A DNA stretch of 64,000 nucleotides from Rostratula benghalensis (Eukaryota > Chordata > Aves > Charadriiformes > Rostratulidae): assembly GCA_013399305.1 (NCBI GenBank), contig VXAI01000039.1, positions 2,410,868 through 2,474,867 of the forward strand. The letters are read 5' to 3'. The stretch's first letter is position 1. The number at the start of each line of letters is the position of its first letter. Under the pieces are notes generated by a model. That model was not told the origin of the DNA, searched no databases, and was given only the letters and a program-made list of their open reading frames with translations. Made by a program: the position numbers and the translations under genes. This document shows positions 22,153-34,592 of this stretch, in pieces.

Positions 22153-24507
22153 GAGACAGCCACCCATACAATCCCAAGTGGCCATGCAGTGCTTCATTCC
22201 TAAGAGGCACGGGTGCACAGCATGGGGTTTGTACATGATCCTTCACTTTTGTATATACAGTCCTTCACTTCTTGTATGGTGCGAGGGCAGGTTTTCGTGT
22301 GCTTCTGTTGTATGGAGGGAGGCATACCAGGAGTTAGTACATGTCCACACGTAGCAGACATTAGTCCTGCTATGAAAGGAAGCAGGAGCTGACCCTTGCT
22401 GTGTGGCAACCCCTGCAGGAACCCAAGGACAGCCCAGCCTGGCCCAGCCCTGCACCAGTACTGAGCAGCTTAGGGCTGCTGGGGTTTGCAGCTGAGTGCT
22501 GTTTAGATACAGTGGCAATCCACATTACTCCCTGCTGTTTACAAAAATAATACAGTTGGTTGCATGTCATAATTTTACCCAGTTTTTAGTTTCTCTAATG
22601 GCCGTTTAACCCAGGAGAACAAAACCTTCACCATAAGCTTAAATCTCTAAGAGTTGTTATGTTATAAAAGTAGCAACTTTATATTTCCAAATATTCTTTA
22701 AAATGCAACAGCAGGATCTCTTTTAGCAAAAGTTGGAAGGCAAAAGCACATGTACCTCTGACAAAGCAGAAATATTCAAGGGAAAAAATGTATATATTTT
22801 TATCTCCTGTTTTCCCTTTCTTTGTTTTGTGTTTTAATAAGCAGCTGAAATGACACTAGGCAATAGAGAAACTTTTCTACATAGAAATAGTGCCAACGTT
22901 CAGTATGCACGTACTGTACCTTTCTAACAATTACCAAACTAGAGTCTTGGAGCATTTGGCAGAAATCTAATCAAACCTGAGGAGCTGTGCATGATAGTGT
23001 AATCTGAATCACAGCAATTTAAATGACGTGTAATTAACATTTGGGGCGGGTTTTTTTTTTCCACCTCAGTCTCTTGACAGCCAGGCAGCCCTGACAGTCA
23101 TTAGCTTTACCCCACCATTCAACAGAATGCAACAAATACTTTAAATTTTATTCTTTGAGCTCTCCCCCTAAAGACCTCTTTACTGGATCTGTCTATGTTT
23201 TCATAACCTTGATATACTTAAAAGGGTTGCTTTGGCCTTAAGAGGAAACAACTCTTTTTGGCTGACTAGGCTGGATTCTGGGGCTCCTGGGAAGCAAAAA
23301 ATAATGGATTTTTTTTTTTTTTTCTTCTTGGAACTTTTGTGGGGATGTCAGAACTGCTGAAGCTTCAGAGCAGGTCTGACAGACAATTTTGGCAAATTCT
23401 CAGCGTGATAACTACCATACAGTACTGTACTGGAAAGGAAAACCCATTAGGAAAATAATAGTAGATAGTATACTTTTTTTTATATCTCATGATACATGCA
23501 ATTTACGAAGAAAGTAAAATAAGATAAAAATACTCATTGGGTATATGGATAAAAAAGGTGGACATGAGCTGGTTTCACTATAAGCTTAAATCACTCAAAT
23601 ATTGTTCCCCTATACAGGCTATAAAATTTTGGTTTTCTAACTACCCCATAAAATGCAAAAATATTGAAAAGTTGAAAAGCTATTGCTTTTAGTTTTTCAT
23701 TTGCACTGGTTAAAATTAAAAGTGCAAATTTTAATGCACTAAAGCATGCATGTGCACCCTGTACTCTGTGCATTGTCTTTTTTATGCCCAGACTCTGGAT
23801 ATTGTCAGATAAAGAATGAACATTTTTATTTTCTGAAGGAGCTGCTCTTAAAAAGCAATTGTGTTTCTCTTCATATCTGCAAAAGTTAGTGAGGCAAACA
23901 TCTTTACTTCAAATAATAAAAATTCAAGATCTAACCCCCTTGTTCCCCAATGGCGTGATGGGTTTAGGAATAGAAAATTGTCTGCAATAACAATACAATT
24001 CATCTTAGTCAGTTTTAATTTTTTAGCCATTAGGATCCTTTTTTTTCTGGGTTTGGTTTGTTGCTGGTGGTTTTTTGTTTTGGGGGTTTTTTTTGTTTTT
24101 TTGGTTTTTTTTTTTTCTGAAAAAGGAAGTACAAAAATGCATATTTCATATAATTAAAATAGTGAGACCTTTATCATCCCAGGATTTCAGAATCTGGGTG
24201 CCAACGAAATGCTTTGAAAGCCTTGTGATGGACTCATGGTAGTTGTAACTCATATAGACTTGCACAACAGCACTGTCTGGCATCTGTCCCACTGTAGAAA
24301 TGGGAAAGAATCTTCACAGAGAAGCAACATTACTTTTGACTCCAGTGGTGTTTATGTTGTCTAATGCATTGCTGCTTTGGAATATGGTAGCAGAGAGTGG
24401 GAGAGTGCAGGGAAGGCTAATGGACGGCGCGGCCAGTGAGAGCAGAGTGCCATGCCCTTGCAAACTTAAAGTCTGGGATCCAAAGCAGTATGGAGTTGCC
24501 TTTCACA
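22153..24507. other. Noncoding DNA between two CR1 copies
   Basis: AT-rich sequence with T and T/G runs (23313-23324, 24060-24118). No exon, tRNA or known element was recognised. Confidence 0.5.
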
Positions 24508-24509
24508 GT

Positions 24510-25258
24510 ATTGTAGAATGATATGGGGTTGGAAGGGACCTCTGGAGATCATCTAGTTCAACTGCCTGCCAAAGCAGGTCCTCCTAGAGCAGGTTGCAGA
24601 GGAATGTCCAGCCAGGCTTTCAAAGTCTCCAGAGATGGAGACTCCACCACCTCTCTGGGCAGCCTCTGCCAGGGCTCTGCCAACCTCACAGTAAAGAAGT
24701 TCCTCCTCATGTTTAGATGAAAGTTCTTATGTACAAGTTTGTGACCATTACCTCGTCTTGTCACAGGGCACCACTGAAAAATGACTGGCCCCACTCTTGA
24801 TACCCATCCTTTAAGTATATATAGGTGTTGATCAGATCCCCCCTCAGTCTTCTCTTCTCCAAACTAAGACGACTCAAGTCTCTCAGCCTTTCCTCATAAG
24901 AGAGGTGTACTAGGACCCTAATAATCTTTGTGGTCCTCTGCTGTATCCTCTCCAGCAGTTTCCTGTCCTTCTTGAACTGAGGATCCCAGAACTGGACACA
25001 ATACTCCAGATGGGGCCTCACCAGGGCAGAGTAGAGGGGCATGGACACCTCCCTCAACCTCCTGGTCACACTCTTCTTGATGCACCCCAGGGTGCCACTG
25101 GCCTTCTTGGCCACAAGGGCACATTGTTGGCTCATGGTCATCCTGTTGCTCAGCAGGACTCCCAGGTCTTTTTCCTCAGAACTGCTCTCCAGCAGGTCAG
25201 CCCCAAACTTGTACTGGTGCAGGGAGTTCTTCCTCCCGAAGTGCAGCTCCCTACACCC
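24510..25258 (-). mobile_element. CR1 LINE, antisense, about 750 bp
   Basis: On the minus strand the frame 25141-24761 carries CR1 ORF2 sequence: [40 protein letters not shown] and LSLEKRRLRGDLI, the region after the polymerase palm. It runs into the 3' UTR and ends near 24510 with AGAATGATATGGGGTTGGAA in plus orientation. The active-site region is missing. It is the longest well-preserved CR1 frame in the window. Confidence 0.95.
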
Positions 25259-28200
25259 TTTTTTTTTTCAGGAAAGCTCAGAAAAGAGTAGCAGGACAGT
25301 AGAGAGCTGGAGGGGAATCTGGAGTTGTGCAATGGGGTGTTGCACTCAGTAAAGAAGATAACACAACTGGGAGATAACAGGTATATTCCAGTCAGAGCTG
25401 AAGCTGCTCTCCCGTGTAGGAAACCTGAATGGCACAGAGTTCACTGAACCCAAGCCCTTTACTACAAGCTCATCTTGTGGCTCAACATACTGAGTTTTTC
25501 ATCTTGGCATCTAAAGTCTCGGTCTTGCTATCACACACTGAAATTCATAGTGTGGCTCCCGCTGAAGGTGACAGGATGACTCACAGGAGTGAAGCGATGT
25601 GGCTCCAAAAGCCTTTGTGGCCTGGGCAAGGAGCACTCCAGCCTGTGGAGTACTGGGGAGGCAGCTGCTGACCGGCCATGGCATGTATGCAAAGCAGCTT
25701 GTGAGTCTTTGGACCCCTGGCATATGCTTTACGGTCTGGGTCACACACTGAAATCCGTGCCACGAAGCAGTCGTGTGCAAGCTTTAGTCTCGCCAAAGTC
25801 AAAGGGAATTAAACACATCTTCAAAGTTCAGCGTGTGCCCCAGCACGCCTGTGCCCAGGAGGCACATGGTCATTGTGCTGTCCTGCTGCAGGGAGGTGGT
25901 TTCTGCCTCACAACAGCTCTGAGGCAGCAGCAGTAGGGTAGATACTCGCCGCTGCATTTTAGCTGAGTTCGGAAGGGAGCACATTCCATCTGAATGTGGA
26001 TTTGGTTTTGCACCTCTGAGCAGCAACTGCCCCAAAGCTCCCAAATTTTCAAAGAGTTACATGGGGATTTATCCAGCCAAATCCCATTATAATCAATGGG
26101 AGCTGGGTGAATAATTATACTGCCGTTCTTTGTAAATAATGAGGAAGGTTGCTAGTTATTGCTGATTATGATGCTGACTTTTGTAGATATACATCCACGC
26201 GTCTATTAGGAATTGCACTTAGACCACCAGGTTATTTCACATATTGTTATAGTTTCCGTATTTACTGTGTGTATTGCTTCAAAGAGCCCAAGGTTGATGA
26301 CTTCTGGTCCACTGTGTTAGCAGTCCGTCTCCTCTCCATCTCCTGTTGTTTCCTTTCACAATCTGAGTAACAAAAAATGGTGGTGTAAATAGAGCTCCAA
26401 CAAAGAGGTCTGTTGAGCCTGTAATGCTCCCTTGAAAGGAGGCTGTCTCAGGGATGAATGGAATGGGCTCAGCCTAGCAGTAGCAGGGAAATAGATGACT
26501 TGGCATTGGAGAGTAGCAGCCAGCAGGGTGCATATGCCTAGTGTAGTGGCAAATAATGGTTAAGCTAGTCAGTTGAAGGGCTAAATGAGAGGACATTGTC
26601 TAACCCTGTAACCGTAACTAAATTGTAACCTGAAAAGAGTTTATAAACATCTGGCTGCTAGCCCATCTCTAAAGCTTAATAGCTAAATCTGAGGTGAAGA
26701 AATTTTTAAGGCTGCAGTTGAAATTATTACTTGGAAGTATTACCGTTTTAAGGAGATTAATTGAATTTCAGGATTGTAGAGTGTATTAAATTTTATTTTT
26801 AGCATCTCTACTGAGTTTTCCAATTAAATTAGTTTCCACAAAATCAACATTTATGATTGATGTTGCTTCCATTTGGAAATAGACACTCATTTGGAAGCAC
26901 ATTTTAGTTTCATGACATCTTGCTGCTGATTTTATAGCTCTGCTCAGTATTCCATACAAAATTCTAATCCAGTGGTATACCTTAGCTTCACTATTTATAT
27001 ATTTTTTCAGATGCTTATCTGTTTAATGGAGTGTGTGACACCTCTGTATCTTTTATTCCTCACAAATTTAGGAGTGCAGGAGCACACTTCCCTGTATGGT
27101 CCTATTTTATTTTAATATTGCTATTTGGTGACAATGAAAAGCTGGTTAGACTAATAAGCATGTGACCTCCTCTGCAGACTAGCTTTTCAATCTCTTTATA
27201 GCTTCCATTATTAATAGGACAGCATCTATGTGCTCCACATTTGTGTTGCAAATACTTACAATAGTTGGAATCATTTTCTAATTACTTAAACAATGCGCTG
27301 TAGCAGCACCAATTGAAATTCCTGTAGGCTACAAGCTTGCTAATTGTTTCCTTTAGTAAACCTAATTTATAGGGCTGTGCAAATAGTTGCTGGGTTTAAA
27401 GTATTTTGGCAGCTGAACTGAAAAAATAAATGTTATGGACTGAATGGAAACTTCATTTCTTTTAGAATTGTCAGCACAGCAACAAGAAATTATTTGAGGT
27501 TACAGAAACATTTTTAAACACCTGGCAAACTGTTTCATTTGGTTTTCAGGTATATTTAATAAAAGCAAAGGGCTGGATCATAAACATGAGAGGGAAGTAG
27601 TCCCAGCTCTCCTGTTTTATCCACTGGTTAAGTGAGGAGGGCAATTTACCTGGGATGTTAACAGCTTAAATTCAAGACTCCAAGCTGCTTCAGGTTTTTA
27701 GTAAGGTTCACCTAACACTCAGATGAAGGTCTTAACACTGGAAATGAGGTTTTCTGGGATGGAGCTCTGTTTCTGGATTGTGCCTAGATTGAAAAATAAC
27801 CCTAATGCATCAAGCAAGCCAAATCTGAACTCCTGGGTCCAATTTCTTGTGCTGGATCTTCTCTGTTCACGAGTCTGATGTGGGGGCAATGGCACACATC
27901 TTACAGGGGCAAGAGGGAGGCTGAGGATTGGAGATGGGCTCTGACCCCTCTACTTCATGTTCTCCCACTGTTGTGCAAAATGCATAACCTAGTCATCAGG
28001 CCATAAGCTTATTCTTTCTCTGATTTATTCTGTAATTTTATATGATTTGGAAAAGTTTCAGTAGGTAAAAGTGAGAGTGAAACACCCAGCATACTCCCCG
28101 TTCAAGTGTGTAGCTACCAAAATCTCTGGTTACTGGTTGAGCTCTTGATCTGAACTGGGACATGGAGCACAGAGGGGAGGAGAGGACAGATTTAAACCTG

Positions 28201-31200
28201 GATCTTCCACAGCCTAGGCAAATGTTCGCCATCTTGTCTTACATATCTATTTGCCTGTGCATGAGTGGGTATAGATAATGCCTGTGTCTGTGCAAGTCTG
28301 CTACCAAAACTGGAATTTTTAATTTCCAAATTGTCCACTCCCAACTTTGGCAATGAAAAAGAAACAGCAGTAGGTGAATTTCCCCAATTTATTTGTGTCA
28401 TCCAAACCAATAAACCATTTAATGAAAAAAGTTCAGCCAGCTGTACTTGTTAAAGGAATTTTTCATAGTGTGAAAATTGATGAAGATTTTGGGTTTTCCA
28501 TTTATCTGAAATTGCAATCAATACTGTAACTTTTATAACATTTTTTGAAGATGTTCTTGCTCTGGAAAGTCTTTGTGCAATATTGTACATTCAGGGCAAT
28601 TTGTTTTTCCTGTTTTCTAGTATTTTTACTGTCTCTGGAGTAAAATAAGGTACTAGCAAGGTCTTATTTTTCAGTCTTTCTGAAAGCTATGCATTTTTCA
28701 TCATCCTCTTTTTTTTCCCCCCCCCCCTGTTCTTTAAAATACTTACATTTTAGCAATCTCAGTTAAGAAAATTAGTTTTTTCTCCCCACTGTTTTTTTTC
28801 CAGACCAAATAAGATTGACTCAAAGATACATGTGCTATGTCTTTGCTGCTTTACTCTGAATGCCTCCAGAGGAAACTAAAATATGAAAAGAAGGCATTTT
28901 CCCAGGCACAGACCTAAGCATCTGCAAGCTTTGGTCATTCAGGTTCTCAAGGTCAAGTCTAGCAAATCTAACTCTTCCCAAAGATGAATATTTTCTTTTC
29001 CCCAACCCCTGCTTTCCTCCCCATCTGCAACTTCCCTGCTAGCTGTAGCATTTATACCATAACCGGAGAATAAGCATGAGATGTCTGGCTAACAATTCCC
29101 TTCTGGGGTTAAGCTAGCAGCAGACGACTTGAGGACTATGCAGGCCCCTGTCCTAAGCTGGGAGTTTGCTGTGACCTGTTGTTCCCTATCTCTAAAGATA
29201 AACTTGAAGAACCAGCCCTCCTCTGCCTTCCCAGGGATCTGCTCTCTTATCTTTAGTAGTTGCTCACCAACACGTTTATCTGTCAAAACCCTCTCCGCTG
29301 CCCTAGCAACAAGCATCCAGGCTCTTTTCCAGCTGACATAAGCTTCCTGCCACCTCCTGATGACAAGTGCTTCCAACATTTCCAGCTGTCAGACTTTCAG
29401 CATCTGCTCCACATGTCACCAGGCTGACTTTGCTGAGCCTCAGGCAGCTTTGCATTCTGCCAGTTGCCTGATGCTATATGGTGAGAATTATTTCATCCTG
29501 ACAACAGTCACTTGTCCACCTCTTTATGTGCTGAACCAGTGACAGTCAGGGTTGCTGTTTTTGGTTTCCAGGTAGCTTCTGTTGTTGCATTTATATGCCA
29601 GTTTATGTTTTATTCAGACTTAGTCAGCTACTGCATTAATACTATTTTAGAGCGGTGGCTTCAGTATAGGGCTCCATTAAAAGTGCTTCTCTTTGAATTG
29701 GAGTTTGAGCAGGAGTGCCTGTTCTGAATTGTTGTCCTTAATTGATATATAGCATGACCTTTAGAAAATACTCTTACTGTTAAAGAGTCAGACTTTTCAA
29801 AAGTAGTCAATACTGGATTTACCCTGCTTCTATTAATGTATGTGGAATCTTACTGCTGATTTCCCTAAGACCAGCTCTAGGACATCATTTCACACTTCAT
29901 AAAGTCTACCTAGAATGTATGTTGGTACCAAATTCCCTGGCAAATCTTGTCTTCTTTGCTTTGTTAAAGCTCTGTTTCTGCCCTGTCCTCTCAGTAGAGT
30001 GTCAGAAATGGAATACATCAGCCAGATGAGAATCTCCAACTGCAGTAGATTATGCCATTACATTATTCACCAGCACCTTCTTCTTATCTCTTTCTCGAGT
30101 GCTGCTGTGTGTAAAGTTTTCCACAAGCTCTTCTAGATCCTTTTGCTCCCTAAGAGGATCAAAGATAGAATGAGTGTGGGAGACAGGCAAGCAGGAGAAG
30201 AGCTCAGCTGGCTAATACAGCAAACCTTGGGTGCTTGGGGCCTTGGGTGCTTACCATAAGGCTGCAAAGGTGTATTTTTCACATCCAAGATACAAGTGCA
30301 CTGAGCTGTGCCCTGCAGATGGTCATGAGGCTGCCATCTGAAGGGGTCCAGTCTGCTGCTGTCCTGCCCTGCAGGAGCTCACAAAGCCAGAGCAACACAC
30401 CAGCTCTTTTTTCTTGCTTGCTGTGAGGGGCAGATCCCCAGGGGACCCCTTCACGTGCTGGAGGGACAGGCTACACAGAGATGAACTCAATACTGCAAGC
30501 TCTTCATAGCCCTCACCATCCCAGCAATTCTACTTGGTGCTTGGCAAGCCACAGCAGCAAATGGAGACTGAGCCTGCTGTAACATACTTGCTTCTATGCA
30601 AATACCTGGTCTAAGGGCCTGTTTTTAGGATGCAGTTTGTGTGAGCTACCTTCCCACCATCACCCCCTCCCCATGCATTGGGTGGTGCAGCTGTGGGACT
30701 AGGTTGGTCTTCTCCACAAACCACTCACCGTATTTAGCTGTTCTTACTCAGGGTTGATTTGGGGTTGAGTGAAAGAGCTGAGATGACAACCGTGTGCCTT
30801 GTGTGATTGGCACCTCTGCCTCGAGGAAGGTGGTGGGAGCATACAGCTGGGTGGTCAACAAAGCGGAGCCAACATGGAGTGGCTCACATTTAGATACAGT
30901 ATGCATGCATTAATTATAGTTATTGTTAAGTGAGCTTCCCCCTAAGATAGGGTGTGGCATTCTACTAGCATAGGAGATGTATTATATTGTAACCCATGCT
31001 GTAGATGTTCTAATGATGTCTAATCTAATGTTCTAATGATCCTTTTGAGTTTCATATGGGAAAAAATGCAGTGTCTCTTCCATTTTCCATTTTGAGAAAT
31101 CTCAAGAAAGACCCTTTGTTAACTATAACTATATATGACTGTATTGCTGACTTTTATATTACTACTCCTTGTTACATGCTAGTTAGTTGCAGCAGTTGCC

Positions 31201-34200
31201 AGGTAAGTTTTAACAGCTAATACACTTTTCTGCTCTATTTTGTGGTAGAAAGCAGTGTTTCAAGAAAATACTTTCTTAATCATCTACTTAATGTAGTAGT
31301 ACCAAGTTGAGAAGGAAGGTAGTCCTTCCAGCAAGATTTCTAAAGCTTGGTTCTGGATTGAGGAACTGATTACCCCACAGTGTTTTCTCGTAATGGTAGC
31401 ACTAGCTTTAGAATTCCAGAACTCTCTCTGTAAATCATACATTCTAGTCAAGTGATGGAACAGAAAGGTTAAGATAATTTTAACATTTCACAGGTGTAGG
31501 ACAGATTATGATACTACTACTTGCTAGTATTTTCAACAGTCTAGATCCCATTTCCAAAATCCCTGAGTGCCCAAGTACATTAAACTCTCTAAGGGTATAT
31601 GTGTTGCAGCCAAATGTTTAAATATATGTGGGTACCTCAAGCATTTAACAGGATTTTAAATATGCCTTCTTATGTTGCTTCCAACAAAGGTTAATTTTCC
31701 AATATTGTGGATGTTACTTAAAAATCAAAACCCAAGAATACTTTGGAAATTGAGCTTATGCTTTAATTGAGCTATGAGTTTCATAGACTCTTTTGAAAAC
31801 GTGTGCTCCATGTAAAAATCCCCATTGTGTGAAAAAATACCACCATTCATATCACTGAGATGATTAGTGTTACAATTCAAAGAATGTAACTAAAGTACTG
31901 GAAATTTTTCCCATATTGAAGAATCCAGCATCTGAAGAAAACAAAACGACCATGTGAGGCTATAAGATTATTTTAAAAATAGTTTTCTTTCCTGGCTGAA
32001 AATCAATTTTTGCCCCCTTCCAATTCTTAAATTACAGTGTGTTTTCTTGCCTTGCCTGATTATTTTTTTGAGGGAGAGTTGCTCTAGTTTCTGAAACTCT
32101 ACCTCTCAAAACTCTTTTGCCTTGCCTATTACAATTAGGCTATTGTTTTGCTTAGGAAAGTGGCCTGAGTTAATTCAGGTTTGTGCCTCAGAGTAAACTG
32201 AAATGATTAATAGCTCTGTGTGTGCTTAATGATGTGAGCCCTGCAGCCCCTAAAGCACCTGTCTCGGTGTGTAAGCAGCCAGGGTTCACTATTGTGCATG
32301 GCTGGAGATTCACATAACAAAAAAGGCAATTAGACAATGTTAGGGTTTTCAAGCAAACTAACAATGCAGGGAAACTGCCAGGGGAGGATTAGTTATCTCT
32401 TGCCTGATAAAAGCCGGTATCAATGAAACACTTGTAAATTGTTCTTCCGTAGTTGCTCCATATGGAATGTTTAATGTCTAATGAAGACTGCCAGGGTTAA
32501 ACTCTGAAAACAAAGACCTGGGAAGCTGAAAGTGTGCTTAAATTAGCATTTCTGCTACTCTTTCAGATCACTCCTAAATCTGCAAGCTGCCGCTAATTTC
32601 GGCCGTGATTCTAATGGCAACCTGTTGTGTCCAATCACGAAATACTCCATGATTTTAGCATCGTCTTTGTGGATCTAAATTTACTCCAAAAAGATGTTCT
32701 GCATTGTTTGGGTTTTGAAAGAGCTGCATTAATAGAATTGCATCATTATGGGCCTCTGAAGTTGTATATGCTCTTTCTTGTGCCTGTTCTGTGAGACATT
32801 GAGCATGCCTCCTAATTTACGCTGGCCTTTCTGGCCGGACAGCTTCTCTGTGTCTGCAGTAATTGGTTTTGAAGTTTGCTCCATCAGCTGCTTTGTGATG
32901 CAGCTTTCTGCATTCATTGGTTATTTTGATCAGTCATGAGAGCGATGGGCTGGCTGGCTGATTGCTGAGGTGTTCCTCCTGGCTGGGTGACAGGCTTGCT
33001 GGCTGACCTCGGCCAACTGGCATTAACTCTGCTGGGGGATAGTGGCTAAGATTTTCCAAGGCATCTAGGTGATTTAGGAGCCCACAACTCACCCTGAAGG
33101 GGGTTGATGCATTTGGAAAATGTTACCGTATTAAATTTACCCCAAAGGGATATAGTGTAGGCTAATTTATGTTTGTAAGACAGCTTGGGGTCTTGGATTC
33201 CTGTGATGTGAGTATCTTGCACTTTCTTCTTCGTACAGAGGCAAACAAGATCCATTCCTGTGGCTGTTTCATCAGACAGTCGGGCTGTACTGAATCTACA
33301 TCTGCTGATAAGAAAGCAACTTCTAGATAAATCATAAAGGCATGTCTCTGAAGCCTAGAAATAAGAACTTCTGGCTCCAACAACAAAATCCTGGGCTGCT
33401 CAACCTAAAGGAAGGCCGCCCAGTGCTCTGGTAGCAATCAGTGCATCGCCCTGTCTCTGCCATTGCCAGCTGTGGGCACATCACAAGGGTTCACAGGGCT
33501 TTGGTAAGGATGGCAGCTGGCCACAGAAGCAATAAAAATGGGGCTGCCCTACCAGCTGCATGGGGGTTGCTCATGCCCCAGCAAGCACCTGGGGGACACT
33601 GAGGCAGTCCGTTCTTGAGTCTTGGTGGCTCTACTCTTGGCTGATGCCCTCGATGGCTGAAAGGGAGGTAGTAAGACATCCGGAAGAAGGTTGAGAGAGG
33701 TGTACCATGGAACCAAGTGGGGAAACACAGGGCTATAACAATGAGGCTGAGATGTGCATAAGGCCTGGCCATGCAAGGGAAGGCGTGCTTTATCTCTGTG
33801 TTCTTCATATATACTATATTCTTTAAATATGCTTACACTCTCCTGCTGTAGAGTAGGAAGAGTGGCCACGCCGGGGGCGACCAGCATGTGTCTGTGGTGC
33901 TCCTTGTGGCATCTAACTGCCCCCCCCCTCTTCACAGAAAATCATTAATTAAATGTAAATGCCTCTCACTGAATTTCCCGCATGGGTCTTTTTATGTCTT
34001 AAGCTGGTCATTAGGATTTTTGTGGCTTGTGTGTAGTTGTACTGCATGAGTTCTTTAATAAACCATACCAAGGGTGAAAGTCTCTGTATGAGAGGGGCGA
34101 GAGGGGGGGCTGAGTGGCTTCTCTGTGGGTGACTGAAGTGAATGAGAAGAGAGGGAGAAAGGAAAGGATTAAGAAGTAATTAAAGGATAGAGGGAATGAT

Positions 34201-34371
34201 AAATAAGGAAGAAAGGAAAAGACTGGAGGAATATTGCTGATGGGTTTTAAATTTGAGCAGTCATTTTTTTTACACACTGAGGGGGAAGAAGCTGTTGGAG
34301 AGAGCCTTGGTCGCCATTATGCTTTCAAATTATAATCAAAGTGCTTCCTTGATTATACACCATTCTGATTG
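25259..34371. other. Long noncoding stretch
   Basis: No exon, RNA gene or family-level repeat was recognised over about 9 kb. It contains a T8/C11 homopolymer junction near 28710-28728 and a GGCTGGCTGG-rich patch at 32948-33020. Parts such as 26.75-27.0 kb and 32.2-32.9 kb are rich in TAATT-, GATA- and SOX/TCF-like words and could be regulatory, but I have no comparative evidence. Confidence 0.45.
34138..34235 (+). repeat. Purine-rich (GGAA/GAGA) low-complexity tract
   Basis: About 100 bases of mostly A and G on the plus strand. This is a low-complexity polypurine sequence; the minus-strand open frame across it (Phe/Leu/Ser-rich) is a compositional artefact. Confidence 0.7.
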
Positions 34372-34592
34372 CTGTGGTCTAGTGATTAGAGCATAAAACA
34401 TGGAGACAAAATATGCTGCTTTTCATGACTGTAAAGGACTTGCTGGGTGGTTTTGAATGAGTTATTTCACTCCACTATACCTCATTTTCCTGATCTGCAA
34501 AATAGGGATATTAATGCCTATTTTTGTGAAGGCAGTCTGAGAAACTTAAATGGAAACTTCTGTATAAATGTCAAGTATCATTATTATTGTTC
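34372..34592 (+). mobile_element. MIR-like core-SINE
   Basis: This matches the order of MIR landmarks: a tRNA-like head TGGTCTAGTGATTAGAGCA (box-A-like), a middle GAATGAGTTATTTCACTCCAC, the core TACCTCATTTTCCTGATCTG then CAAAATAGGGATATTAATGCC, and a 3' end GTCAAGTATCATTATTATTG. MIR elements are ancient amniote SINEs, so this would be an old fossil copy. The consensus was recalled from memory and not aligned. Confidence 0.8.

Noticed and set aside
24761..25141. 126-codon minus-strand frame as a host gene
   Set aside because: It is CR1 reverse-transcriptase C-terminal sequence ([22 protein letters not shown]) inside a transposon copy.
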